Source: Chitinophagaceae bacterium (lineage in GTDB: Bacteria; Bacteroidota; Bacteroidia; Chitinophagales; Chitinophagaceae). Taken from it: 64,000 bases of DNA. The position numbers and the translations under genes were made by a program. A model generated the notes under the pieces. That model saw only the letters and a program-made list of their open reading frames with translations, was not told where the DNA came from and searched no databases. Of this stretch, positions 25,506 through 34,365 are shown piece by piece. Within the stretch, counting starts at the first letter, position 1, and every line of letters begins with the position of its first letter. The DNA lies in contig JALNZE010000001.1 in the NCBI GenBank assembly GCA_023229465.1, forward strand, positions 62,001 through 126,000. The letters run 5' to 3'.

Positions 25506-26222
25506 TTAAGCAAAAATAGCCTCGGCTTTTAAAATACTTTCCGGTTTACCTACATCAATCATATGCGTACCCGTATGATCATAGGATAAAATGATATGGT
25601 CTTTTGCCAGATCAAGGTAAACAGCTACCATTGAAAATTTACCTTCCTCTTTTATCAGGGAAAGAAGAGAACTGTTGATCACCTGTATGCCGCTAAATGC
25701 TTTTTGTATAAGTATATCCGCATTTCGCACAATCTTTTCCTCACCATTGATTACATTTCGCCAGCCTGATAAAACAGCCTCTTTATCAAACAAAAAATAC
25801 CGGGAAGTATTGCGGTCACTAACAGCCAAGGTGGCAAGGGAATGTAGTTGCCGCTGCTGACGGATCATGGCAGAAAGATCCATATCTGTAAGTATATCCA
25901 CATTCATTACTACAAAATCAGCTTCGCCTTCAAAATACCAGGATGCTTTTTGCAGGCCCCCGCCTGTTTCCAGTACAGCATCCGTTTCATCAGAAATAGT
26001 AATGGCAGATCCCCATCCATTATTTTTTTCAACCGCATCCACTATCTGATCAGCAAAATGATGCACATTAATAATTACTTCAAAGATGCCATGATTTTGC
26101 AGATACCTGATATTTCGCTGGAGCAAAGATTTACCATTCACCAATACCAGCGCTTTGGGGTGAGCATCTGTCCAGGGTTTGAGTCTTGAACCGAGGCCTG
26201 CAGCGAAGATCATAGCTTTCAT
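25506..26222 (-). CDS. murU: Sugar-1-phosphate nucleotidyltransferase, MurU-like
   Basis: 238 residues. The opening AMIFAAGLGSRLKPWTDAHPKALVLVNGKSL has the GxGxRxxP and PK motifs; ETGGGLQKASW and MNVDILTDMDL match the metal/sugar-binding blocks of MurU and mannose-1-phosphate guanylyltransferase. The GTH-MIDVGKPE ending is typical. It starts 11 bases after the AmgK-like gene. In pseudomonads AmgK and MurU together convert MurNAc to UDP-MurNAc during cell-wall recycling, so UDP-MurNAc pyrophosphorylase is the best guess; GDP-mannose or GlcNAc-1-P activity is the alternative. Confidence 0.8.
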   Translation of the reverse strand: MKAMIFAAGLGSRLKPWTDAHPKALVLVNGKSLLQRNIRYLQNHGIFEVIINVHHFADQIVDAVEKNNGWGSAITISDETDAVLETGGGLQKASWYFEGEADFVVMNVDILTDMDLSAMIRQQRQLHSLATLAVSDRNTSRYFLFDKEAVLSGWRNVINGEEKIVRNADILIQKAFSGIQVINSSLLSLIKEEGKFSMVAVYLDLAKDHIILSYDHTGTHMIDVGKPESILKAEAIFA

Positions 26223-26233
26223 GTGACTATATA

Positions 26234-27673
26234 TTATCGTAACCAGTTTTTACTATTGATATGTTCCAGTTTCACTTTTACCTTATACTTATTTCGCAGA
26301 TGCCTTGCCGTTTGTTCAGCCGCATAAACACTCCTATGTTGGCCACCGGTGCATCCGAAATTAATCATCAAATGACTAAACCCTCTATTCAAATAATCTT
26401 CTACGGTGATGTCAATCAAATCCCAAACACTGTTCAGATATTTGTTCATCCTGGTACGCTGTTCCAGAAAGTCCTGAACATGTTTATCTTTTCCTGTGGA
26501 AGTTTTATAATCATCAAATCTTCCCGGATTCAGAATTCCACGCATATCAAATACAAAGCCGCCGCCATTGTCACTTGCATCCGGTGGTATCCCTTTTTTA
26601 TAGCTGAAGCTATTAACCTCAATTACCAGGGGGGTATGTTCATTGGCCTGGGTGGATTCAAACCGTTTAATCATATCATCCGCAACCACTAAATGAAGTA
26701 CCCTATCAAATTCCGGGGTTACTATCCCCACTTCTTTATGATCAATAAAAAATTTCAGGTTACGTAAAGCAAGCGGAATGCTTGCCAAAAAATGCGCCTT
26801 TCGTTCAAATAATCCACGAAACCCATAGGCCCCCATTACCTGCAATAAACGGATTAATACATAGCCGTTATACTGACTTACAAAACTATTCCTGTTTACC
26901 GGCTTCTCTAATAAGAGATCAATACGATCCATATAATAATCGAGCAGCGTGTTTTTCCAATCCTCGCTCAATTCTGCTTTTGCCTGCCATAATAGGGAAG
27001 CCACATCATATTGTAACGCGCCTTTCATACCACCCTGGTAGTCGATAAAACTAACTTCGTCATTTTTTACAATGATGTTCCGGCTCTGGAAATCGCGGAA
27101 CATAAAATAGGTGTTCCCGGTTCTTGTGAGGTAAGCACTTAGTGCATCAAAATCGTCCAGCATAGCCTGCTTATCATAGGGTAGCTGAAGCGTATCAAGG
27201 AAATAATATTTAAAATACAACAGATCGCTCATGATTGCCTGCTTACCAAACTCTTTAGCGGTAATACAATAATCGTAGTTCAGCTCTTTATCACCCAATA
27301 TCTGTACACGGGCCAGCGCAGCTAAACTTTTTTGAAACAGGCTATATACATACCCGTCATGCCCGTTTTTTTCCAGTTTATTAAGTAATGATTCTGTACC
27401 AAGATCCTCCTGGATATAAATGGTATCCTCTTCATTCACCGCAAGGATAGCGGGTACAGGTAACCCTGCCTGAATAAAATGGCGGCTGAAATAAATAAAT
27501 GTTTTTGTCTCCTGCCTGTTCAGGTTATAGGTGGCAATACAGGTTTCATTTCCGGAATAAATTCGAAAATAAATACGGTCGCTACCACTCTGGGGTAGTT
27601 TTTCAATCCTGCCGGCTTTGGGTCTGCCCGTTGATTCATATAATCTGCCAATGGCTTCAATCACTCCCTCCAT
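26234..27673 (-). CDS. Fusion: AmgK-like sugar kinase + RapZ C-terminal domain
   Basis: 479 residues in two parts. Residues 1 to about 340 are an aminoglycoside-phosphotransferase-type kinase: catalytic Asp194 and Asn199 in FMFRDFQSRN and metal-binding Asp211 in FIDYQGG, as in AmgK (MurNAc/GlcNAc anomeric kinase). Residues 349-479 match the C-terminal domain of RapZ: EVNSFSYKKGIP, FVFDMRGILNP, GCTGGQHRSVYAAEQ (440-454). The Walker-A kinase half of RapZ is absent. In E. coli the RapZ C-terminal domain binds RNA and senses glucosamine 6-phosphate. The murU-like gene follows after 11 bases. A sensor-linked recycling kinase is an inference; the domain order itself is read directly. Confidence 0.88.
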   Translation of the reverse strand: MEGVIEAIGRLYESTGRPKAGRIEKLPQSGSDRIYFRIYSGNETCIATYNLNRQETKTFIYFSRHFIQAGLPVPAILAVNEEDTIYIQEDLGTESLLNKLEKNGHDGYVYSLFQKSLAALARVQILGDKELNYDYCITAKEFGKQAIMSDLLYFKYYFLDTLQLPYDKQAMLDDFDALSAYLTRTGNTYFMFRDFQSRNIIVKNDEVSFIDYQGGMKGALQYDVASLLWQAKAELSEDWKNTLLDYYMDRIDLLLEKPVNRNSFVSQYNGYVLIRLLQVMGAYGFRGLFERKAHFLASIPLALRNLKFFIDHKEVGIVTPEFDRVLHLVVADDMIKRFESTQANEHTPLVIEVNSFSYKKGIPPDASDNGGGFVFDMRGILNPGRFDDYKTSTGKDKHVQDFLEQRTRMNKYLNSVWDLIDITVEDYLNRGFSHLMINFGCTGGQHRSVYAAEQTARHLRNKYKVKVKLEHINSKNWLR

Positions 27674-27721
27674 ATAACTATTATGTTTGAAGCGAAAATA
27701 AAGCTTCGCATCGAAAGCACA

Positions 27722-29137
27722 CTATCCTTTTCTTTTCCTGGAAAAGAAGTATATAGGAATACCGATACAGGCAATTAATGCCCCTAATAAAGCATTGATT
27801 ACCGGTGCGGTACCATTTTGATAATTATGAATATCCTTATACAAAGTAGAACACAGAAAGAAAGCAGTAAAACCAATAAAAACAAGGGGTACATATGGGT
27901 ACCCCCATACCTTGTAAAAACGGGGGGCGTCTTTCATGCGTTTTCGCAGAATTAATACACCGAGTGCGCTCATCCCATAAAAAAACCAGCTTACAAAAAT
28001 CAACATATCAGTAAGCATGTCAAATGATCCGCTGATGATGAGTATTACCGCCCAAACTGCATTTAACCATAATGCATTACCCGGAGTTTGATAATTGGGA
28101 TGCACTTTCCCTGCCCAATGAAACCAACGGTTTTCTTCGCCCATGGCAAAAGTAACCCGGGCGGTTGCCAACACATTTGAATTAGTGGTTCCAAAAGTAG
28201 AAATGATCACTATCAAAGCAATCACACTACCCCCGATGGCACCCCAGGTAGCTTTTGCAGCATCAGAAGCAACAAATGAGGAAGCGGCCAACTGATCAAT
28301 CGGTAACACATAGATATAAGCCAGGTTAATCAGCACATAGATGAGGATACAAAAGGAAAGTCCTGCAAACAAACTTTTGGGAATATTCCGCTGCGGATCT
28401 CTCACTTCACCTGCTACAAACGTGATGTTATTCCATCCATCATAGGCCCAAAAAGCGCCGGCTATGGCGGCTACATAGGCGCCGAGTAAATCCCATCCCT
28501 GTGGAGCGGCCGGCAGAACAGCAACCATATTATGCATCGAACCCTTACCAGATCCCAATACCCCGCCGATTAACAAAATTATAGCGATCACTTTCAATAA
28601 AGTAAAAACACGCTGCAAAGCGCCCCCGTATTGTACGCTTCGGTAGCTGATAAATGATAGCAGGAGAATGATACAGATGGTAAGCGCTTTTACACCAATA
28701 TTTTCCAAAGGAAATATATTACCTACCCATGGAATATGCCATAAAAAAGCATGTTCTGTAGCTGCGCTGAACCTGGGCAGTTCAATAAAATAGTTGGTAT
28801 ACTGCGAACAAACATAAGCGATAGAAGCATTGCCCCCGGTATTAAAAACAGCAAAAGCGGCCCAGCCATACAGAAAGGCAAAGCCATTCCCATATATTTT
28901 TTTGAAGAACACATACTGACCACCCGTTTCAGGGAACATAGCAGCCAGTTCAGCATTAGATAATGCCCCGAATAAAGTGATCAATCCTGCAACCACCCAA
29001 ACACTTAACAATAAAATCGGGGAACCCAACTGTGATGCCATCAGGGCAGGTTTCATAAAAATGCCCGAGCCGATAACACCGCCAACTACAATGGCAATGG
29101 TAGTTTGTAATGAGAGGCTTCTTTTAAATTGACCCAT
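27722..29137 (-). CDS. APC-family amino acid permease
   Basis: 471 residues from the ATG at 29137; the frame extends 15 codons upstream but MGQFKRSLSLQTTIAIVVGGVIGSGIFMKP is the standard family start. Twelve or so helices follow, with FWAYDGWNNITFVAGEVRDPQRNIPKSL as the helix 6-7 signature of the LAT/serine-threonine exchanger branch. Inner membrane. It lies 48 bases upstream of the AmgK-RapZ gene and 52 bases downstream of a racemase relic, so an Asp/Glu or D-amino-acid link existed perhaps in the past (weak inference). Confidence 0.9.
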   Translation of the reverse strand: MGQFKRSLSLQTTIAIVVGGVIGSGIFMKPALMASQLGSPILLLSVWVVAGLITLFGALSNAELAAMFPETGGQYVFFKKIYGNGFAFLYGWAAFAVFNTGGNASIAYVCSQYTNYFIELPRFSAATEHAFLWHIPWVGNIFPLENIGVKALTICIILLLSFISYRSVQYGGALQRVFTLLKVIAIILLIGGVLGSGKGSMHNMVAVLPAAPQGWDLLGAYVAAIAGAFWAYDGWNNITFVAGEVRDPQRNIPKSLFAGLSFCILIYVLINLAYIYVLPIDQLAASSFVASDAAKATWGAIGGSVIALIVIISTFGTTNSNVLATARVTFAMGEENRWFHWAGKVHPNYQTPGNALWLNAVWAVILIISGSFDMLTDMLIFVSWFFYGMSALGVLILRKRMKDAPRFYKVWGYPYVPLVFIGFTAFFLCSTLYKDIHNYQNGTAPVINALLGALIACIGIPIYFFSRKRKG

Positions 29138-29189
29138 GTAAAAAGGATAGTGTTTTAAAGATAATGTTATTTGCTGAGGCAAATATTCA

Positions 29190-29336
29190 TTATTTCAACA
29201 CAAAATTAACAGAGTAGATAATCACTTTAGCCGCATTTACCCCACCCAATCTTTCATTTACCATTTGATTGAGAAACTTATAATATTCTACGGTAGATAA
29301 CCAGGATATGCCGCCGATAATGCCGATTGTTTTCAT
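29190..29336 (-). pseudogene. Relic of an aspartate/glutamate racemase-family gene
   Basis: An ATG at 29336 opens 48 codons that match the N-terminus of the YgeA-type racemase family: MKTIGIIGGISWLSTVEYYK, then MVNERLGGVNAAKVIIYSVNF, after which it stops at TAA 29190. The full protein is about 230 residues. The remaining 50 bases to the permease gene contain no more of it, so the rest has been deleted. It is too short to hold an active site with both cysteines. Confidence 0.8.
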
Positions 29337-29468
29337 TGAATGAAGATATGAAATCGGCAGTAAGATTAACTTCAGATTTTAATAAGTATCTGAAAATGAT
29401 TTAAGATGCAAAAAAGTGATATTAAAAATTTAGTATTGACAACCTGTTGAAAAACAGTGAACCTTTTT

Positions 29469-30542
29469 TTAAAACAACCTCCCCTGTTCCCCCGGCCTTC
29501 TAAACTGAGTGCAATCCGGCTCCCATCGTTCCGCATTCAGTTTGTATATTTTATTATACTTCTTAAACTGCTGCCCTACCAAATCAGAGATCGGACCTTC
29601 ACCGCGCATACGAACGCCGTAGCGGCTATCGTTCACTTTGCCGCCGTGGCCATGCTCTATCATATGCCAAACCTTATCTGCCCGGTCGGGGAAATTCTTA
29701 TATAGCCAGTCGTGGAAGATGAGTTTGATGGCGCCGTTCAAACGGATAAAAGTATACGCGCTGAATGTTGCGCCATTTTTACTTGCCGCTTCCATAATGC
29801 GTTGCATCTCATGCTCATTCAGTCCCGGTATCATCGGGCCCAGCATTACACCTGCCCGTACACCCACATCGCTTAATTCTTTAATTACGCGTAACCTTTG
29901 CTGGGCAGTGGTAGTGCGGGGTTCCATGGCCCTTCGAAGATCTTCATTGAACGATGTGATACTTACCAGTACACTCACTAATTTTTTCTTCGCCATTTCC
30001 TGCAACAGTTTCCTGTCGCGCAATATCCCCGCATTCTTGGTAATTATGCCAACGGGTTGGTTAAATTCATTGCATACTTCCAATATCCGTTTTGTTACTT
30101 CAAATTTTTTCTCTGCCGGCTGGTAACAATCTGTATTACCGCTTAAGCTGATAGGTACACACTCCCAGTTCTTATTCATCAAAAATTTACGCAGCAGTTC
30201 GGGAGCATTTTTCTTTACAATGATTTTTCTTTCAAAATCAAGTCCGGCGCTGTAACCCCAGTATTCATGGGCATTGCGGGCATAGCAATAAATACAGCCA
30301 TGCTCACAACCCTGGTATGGGTTCATGCTGTACCACATGCCCACATCCGGACTGTCTACTTTGTTAACGAGGCTTTTGGCATGGTCTTCCAGGTAAACAG
30401 TGGCGGAGTTAGGTTCGGTCCAGTCGTCAATGCTTTCAATCTGCTCCCTGATTTTTTCATTTTTCAGGAAGCGGTTTTTAGGATTGAACTGGGCGCCGCG
30501 GCCTTTCAGATACGTGTTTTCCTTTTGTATTTCGTCTTCCAT
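29469..30542 (-). CDS. PA0069-family radical SAM protein (spore photoproduct lyase-like)
   Basis: 357 residues. YQGCEHGCIYCYARNAHEYWG holds the cluster cysteines Cys79, Cys83 and Cys86; SLSGNTDCYQPAEKKFEVTKRILEVC and LGPMIPGLNEHEM are characteristic of the PA0069/Rv2578c group. The family resembles SplB but its substrate is unknown. The gene is transcribed alone, away from the carB half, with a 12-base inverted repeat 74 bases upstream. Confidence 0.88.
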   Translation of the reverse strand: MEDEIQKENTYLKGRGAQFNPKNRFLKNEKIREQIESIDDWTEPNSATVYLEDHAKSLVNKVDSPDVGMWYSMNPYQGCEHGCIYCYARNAHEYWGYSAGLDFERKIIVKKNAPELLRKFLMNKNWECVPISLSGNTDCYQPAEKKFEVTKRILEVCNEFNQPVGIITKNAGILRDRKLLQEMAKKKLVSVLVSITSFNEDLRRAMEPRTTTAQQRLRVIKELSDVGVRAGVMLGPMIPGLNEHEMQRIMEAASKNGATFSAYTFIRLNGAIKLIFHDWLYKNFPDRADKVWHMIEHGHGGKVNDSRYGVRMRGEGPISDLVGQQFKKYNKIYKLNAERWEPDCTQFRRPGEQGRLF

Positions 30543-30615
30543 AGTAAACTTTTTTACTCATCAATGACCTGTTACCCGTTACGCCTGTTTTCATAAATAA
30601 AATTACTAAATTATT

Positions 30616-30645
30616 TAGCATAATAAAATTTAATTTATTATGCTA
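30616..30645. repeat. AT-rich inverted repeat, possible operator
   Basis: TAGCATAATAAA at 30616-30627 is exactly complementary to TTTATTATGCTA at 30634-30645 around a 6-base spacer. This 30-bp two-fold symmetric site lies 74 bases upstream of the radical SAM start codon, a plausible place for a dimeric repressor. No regulator gene is adjacent. Confidence 0.5.
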
Positions 30646-30910
30646 TGCGCAATGATGTATTAAAGTTCATATCCTCCGGCGCTACCCCCCCCGCAACCGG
30701 AAAATCCGGCAGGAACTATGTAGTCTGCAGTACACCACCCGCTGGGAAGAATTATATAAAATAAAATGATCATTTGACAAAATGACCTGATAAAATAAGG
30801 GCGGATTGATATAAACATTCCTATTCGGCAAAAATCGGTGCAAACCCGGTGTCTGCCAAAGGATGTTGCCAAGAATCCAAAAAAAAACTTTCAAAATTCC
30901 CCTGTACCCC

Positions 30911-30918
30911 TAATTTTG
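30911..30918 (+). promoter_or_regulatory. -7 box of the carB half-gene
   Basis: TAATTTTG matches TAnnTTTG exactly and ends 17 bases before the ATG at 30936, giving a very short leader. A degenerate TTTC is the only -33 candidate (30889-30892). Confidence 0.5.
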
Positions 30919-30935
30919 CGCAATCCTTCACAGAA

Positions 30936-32129
30936 ATGAACCCTACACTTAACTCCAACGAATCGATACCCTCGCAGAAGAAAAAAATCATTGTTTTAGG
31001 CAGTGGCCCGAACAGGATTGGCCAGGGAATTGAGTTTGATTACTGTTGCGTACACGGCTTACTGGCTATCAAAGAATGCGGTTATGAAGCCATTATGGTG
31101 AACTGTAACCCCGAAACGGTTTCGACCGATTTTGACATGGCCGATAAACTCTATTTTGAGCCGGTATATTGGGAGCATCTATGGGAAATAGTTGAACTGG
31201 AAAAACCCGATGGTGTAATTGTACAACTGGGCGGGCAAACCGCCTTAAAATTAGCCAAACGCCTGCACGAGAATGATATTAAAATCATCGGCACTTCCTT
31301 CGACAGTATGGATGTGGCGGAAGACCGTGGCCGTTTCAGCGATCTGCTGAAAGAACTGAGTATCCCTTATCCTGAATATGGTACCGCGTTAAATGCAGAT
31401 GAAGCCATTGAAGTGGCCAACCGCGTAGGTTACCCTGTATTGGTAAGACCGAGTTATGTAATTGGCGGTCAAAGAATGCGTATTGTGATCAATGATGAAG
31501 AGGTAGAAAAAGCGGTTATCAGTTTGCTGAAACATTTACCCGGCAATAAAATATTAATCGATCATTTCCTCGACCGCTGCCAGGAAGCTGAAGTAGATGC
31601 CATTTTTGATGGCGAAACTTTTCACATCATGGGCGTAATGGAACATATTGAGCCCGCGGGTATCCATAGCGGAGACAGTAATGCCGTATTACCCGCATTC
31701 AACCTCACACCCCTGGTAGTGGAAACCATGGAATATTATTCCGAAAAAATTGCAAGGGCGCTAACTATCAAAGGCCTGATCAATATCCAGTTTGCCATAA
31801 AGAATGATAAGGTATTTGTGATAGAAGCCAACCCCAGGGCTTCGCGTACCACACCTTTCATTGCCAAAGCTTACCAGATACCTTACCTGAATATCGCTAC
31901 CAAAATAATGTTGGGCGAAGCAAAACTGACCGATTTTACCATGGAGAAAAAATTAGACGGTTATGCCATTAAAGAACCGGTTTTTAGTTTTGATAAGTTT
32001 CCCGGTGTAAATAAAGAACTGGGCCCGGAAATGAAAAGTACCGGCGAAGCTATCCGTTTCATCAAAGACCTGAGAGATCCCTACTTCCGCACTTTGTATA
32101 AGGAAAGAAGTATGAACCTGAGTAAATAA
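30936..32129 (+). CDS. carB: Stand-alone C-terminal synthetase half of carbamoyl-phosphate synthase large subunit
   Basis: 397 residues from ATG 30936; the 29 codons upstream in frame are unlike CarB and precede the promoter box. The protein begins with KKKIIVLGSGPNRIGQGIEFDYCCVH, equivalent to about residue 555 of the 1073-residue E. coli CarB. It runs through the second ATP-grasp domain (VRPSYVIGGQRM, EHIEPAGIHSGDS, FVIEANPRASRTTPF) and ends after LGPEMKSTGEAIRF with no MGS-type regulatory domain. The carboxyphosphate half and oligomerisation domain are absent. It could be half of a split enzyme, as in Aquifex or Methanocaldococcus, or a partial paralogue. It has its own promoter box and terminator. 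Confidence 0.9.
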   Translation: MNPTLNSNESIPSQKKKIIVLGSGPNRIGQGIEFDYCCVHGLLAIKECGYEAIMVNCNPETVSTDFDMADKLYFEPVYWEHLWEIVELEKPDGVIVQLGGQTALKLAKRLHENDIKIIGTSFDSMDVAEDRGRFSDLLKELSIPYPEYGTALNADEAIEVANRVGYPVLVRPSYVIGGQRMRIVINDEEVEKAVISLLKHLPGNKILIDHFLDRCQEAEVDAIFDGETFHIMGVMEHIEPAGIHSGDSNAVLPAFNLTPLVVETMEYYSEKIARALTIKGLINIQFAIKNDKVFVIEANPRASRTTPFIAKAYQIPYLNIATKIMLGEAKLTDFTMEKKLDGYAIKEPVFSFDKFPGVNKELGPEMKSTGEAIRFIKDLRDPYFRTLYKERSMNLSK

Positions 32130-32174
32130 GGTTTGTACTATCGGTTTCTAACAAGTATTTATACCTGATTTAAT

Positions 32175-32203
32175 AAGCTACATCGTAATAGGTAGCTTTT
32201 TTT
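32175..32203 (+). terminator. Hairpin terminator after carB
   Basis: AAGCTAC (32175-32181) pairs with GTAGCTT (32192-32198), followed by a run of T, 46 bases after the carB stop. It separates carB from comEC. Confidence 0.75.
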
Positions 32204-32217
32204 ATTAGGTTTAAATC

Positions 32218-34308
32218 ATGAGGCAGTATGGAAAACAATTCTGGAGAACGGTTCCTTTTGTCCGTTTATTAATTCCTTTAACGGCGGGTATTCTTTTGGA
32301 GCAATATTTTGATTACCCGCTGCTTCCTGTCATCTCAATAGCTGCCGCCTGTTTTAGCATATACTGTATTGTAACACTCCTGCCGGTTATACAAAAATAT
32401 AAACTAAGATGGATAACCGGTTTATGCATACAACTGTTCATTCTCTGCGCCGGTTCTGCAAACATCCATCTTCAGAATATTGAAAAAAAACCTGATTGGA
32501 TCGGGCATCAGCTAAAAAACCAGACATCTTTGTATGCAACCATTCAGGAACCACTCACCAGCAAACCCAATTCATATAAAACCATTGCAAAAGCTGAATG
32601 GGTGAAGACTGCTGATGGGTGGAAGCGGGTAAAAGGAAATGTGCTGGTCTACTTCAAGAAAGATAGTACGGCTCCCGCTGTTGACTATGGCACACAACTG
32701 ATCATCAGAAAACCATTACAGCCCATTACCAACTCAGGTAACCCGGGAAGTTTTGATTACAAACGATATGCTGCCTTTCAGGATATTCATCACCAGACCT
32801 ATCTTACCAAAAACGATTACCAGGTTATAGCAGGACTGAAGAAAAAGCTACTTTCTGAATCATTGATACAATCCCGCAACTATATACTTTCCATTCTTAG
32901 AAAATGGATACCGGGCCAGAAAGAAACCGGTGTTGCAGAAGCCTTATTAATCGGATACCGGAACGACCTTGATAAAGAACTTGTTCAGTCGTACAGTAAT
33001 ACAGGCGTAGTACATATCATTGCCATCAGTGGTTTACACCTTGGTATGATCTATGGATTACTGGTGTTCTTACTCAAGCCCTTTAAAAAACGTAATTGGA
33101 TAGCATGGGCAAGGCCCTTGATTATTTTAATTATTTTATGGGGGTTCAGTTTATTGGCCGGTGCGGTTGCCTCTATTTTACGTTCAGCCGTCATGTTTTC
33201 ATTTATTGTTATTGGTGAAAGCCTTAGCCGCAGAACAAATATCTATAATACACTGGCAGCCTCTGCCTTTTGCCTGTTGGTATATGACCCCCATTTTTTT
33301 TGGGATGTGGGTTTTCAATTATCGTATGCGGCGGTACTGAGTATTGTACTTTTTATGAAGCCTCTTTATAAACAGCTATACTTTACCAACAAAATTTTAA
33401 ATGGCATCTGGCAGCTAAACGCGGTTACGATAGCGGCACAAATACTCACATTGCCGCTAATCCTGTATTATTTTCACCAGTTCCCGAATCTCTTCCTGTT
33501 TACTAATTTTGTAGCAGTTCCGCTATCCGGATTTATTTTGTATGGCGAACTATTACTGATGGTCTTAGCCAGGATACCTGTTTTGAATGTTTACATTGGT
33601 AAATTAATTTCCTTTCTCATCACAGAAATGAATGGAGTGATTGAAAGAACCGACAGCCTGCCCTTTGCTGTTACCGACCATATTCAGGTAAGCCTGCTAC
33701 AAACCATTCTACTGTTTTTGGCTATAGGCTATCTTGCCTGGTGGTTAATGCTTAAGAAAGTTAAGGGCCTCGTAACCGGCCTGGTTTTTATTACCGGATT
33801 TATTTTTCTGGGCAGCCTTACCAACATTCGGCAACAACAACAACATAAATTAATTGTATACAATATTCCCAATCATACCGCCATTGATATGATAGATGGC
33901 AAAAAATATCAATATACAGGTGACCAACTGTTAGCGAAAAAAGGCCCTCTCCAACGCTTTCATTTAACCCCTTCAAGGGTAGCACATGGGGTTAGAGAAT
34001 GGGAGTCGCTGCCTAATACAGTCATTACCGGGCAAATAATACTTTCTGCCGGCAAATCGGTTCTTATCATTAACAAATCCACTCATTTCCCTCCGGTACA
34101 GGAAAAGATTCCGGTGGATATCATCATCCTCAGCGGTAACCCGGGTATCTACCTGAGCCAACTGGCGGCAGTGTTTGACTGCAAGCAATACCTGTTTGAC
34201 AGCAGTAATCCAATGTGGAAAATACGGTACTGGAAAAAAGACGCCGACAACTTACATTTGCGCCATCATACCATTTCAGAGCAAGGCGCTTTTGAAGTGG
34301 ATCTTTGA
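32218..34308 (+). CDS. comEC: ComEC/Rec2-type competence membrane protein
   Basis: 696 residues. An N-terminal DUF4131-like part (two helices, then an OB-fold-like region with NPGSFDYKRYAAFQDIHHQTYL) leads into the Competence domain: VAEALLIGYRNDL, VVHIIAISGLHLGMIYGLL, and many helices. The C-terminal stretch after about residue 540 is short and lacks the metallo-beta-lactamase motifs of longer ComEC proteins. It forms the inner-membrane channel for incoming single-stranded DNA. comF and radA at 56-58 kb are other competence/repair-linked genes in the window. Confidence 0.92.
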   Translation: MRQYGKQFWRTVPFVRLLIPLTAGILLEQYFDYPLLPVISIAAACFSIYCIVTLLPVIQKYKLRWITGLCIQLFILCAGSANIHLQNIEKKPDWIGHQLKNQTSLYATIQEPLTSKPNSYKTIAKAEWVKTADGWKRVKGNVLVYFKKDSTAPAVDYGTQLIIRKPLQPITNSGNPGSFDYKRYAAFQDIHHQTYLTKNDYQVIAGLKKKLLSESLIQSRNYILSILRKWIPGQKETGVAEALLIGYRNDLDKELVQSYSNTGVVHIIAISGLHLGMIYGLLVFLLKPFKKRNWIAWARPLIILIILWGFSLLAGAVASILRSAVMFSFIVIGESLSRRTNIYNTLAASAFCLLVYDPHFFWDVGFQLSYAAVLSIVLFMKPLYKQLYFTNKILNGIWQLNAVTIAAQILTLPLILYYFHQFPNLFLFTNFVAVPLSGFILYGELLLMVLARIPVLNVYIGKLISFLITEMNGVIERTDSLPFAVTDHIQVSLLQTILLFLAIGYLAWWLMLKKVKGLVTGLVFITGFIFLGSLTNIRQQQQHKLIVYNIPNHTAIDMIDGKKYQYTGDQLLAKKGPLQRFHLTPSRVAHGVREWESLPNTVITGQIILSAGKSVLIINKSTHFPPVQEKIPVDIIILSGNPGIYLSQLAAVFDCKQYLFDSSNPMWKIRYWKKDADNLHLRHHTISEQGAFEVDL

Positions 34309-34333
34309 TAATTTTATTGTTCCGTTACATTTC
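34304..34333 (+). promoter_or_regulatory. Candidate purH promoter
   Basis: TTTG (34304-34307, overlapping the comEC stop) and TACATTTC (34326-34333, one mismatch to TAnnTTTG) are 18 bases apart, the same spacing as the B12 promoter at 11703. The leader would be about 25 bases. Confidence 0.45.
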
Positions 34334-34365
34334 AATCAACCTGCAACAGGTTAAAGCCATCAATC

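Larger units (their letters stand above)
30543..30935. other. 393-bp intergenic region between divergent genes
   Basis: It holds the inverted repeat at 30616-30645, an 8-base C run (30685-30692), a small CCGGA-AAA-TCCGG hairpin (30697-30709) and the carB -7 box. Two short open frames exist (30645-30764 plus, 39 codons; 30660-30872 minus, 70 codons, ending in a Gly-rich tail), but neither resembles a known family. No N-terminal half of carB can be found in any frame. Confidence 0.7.

Noticed and set aside
30645..30764. 39-codon plus-strand frame starting at the edge of the inverted repeat
   Set aside because: No family likeness, and no promoter box in front of it; probably chance.
30660..30872. 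70-codon minus-strand frame ending in FSGCGGGSAGGYEL, RiPP-like at first sight
   Set aside because: The Gly run comes from the C8 tract, there is no leader-peptide pattern, no modifying or export genes fit, and no start signal is evident.
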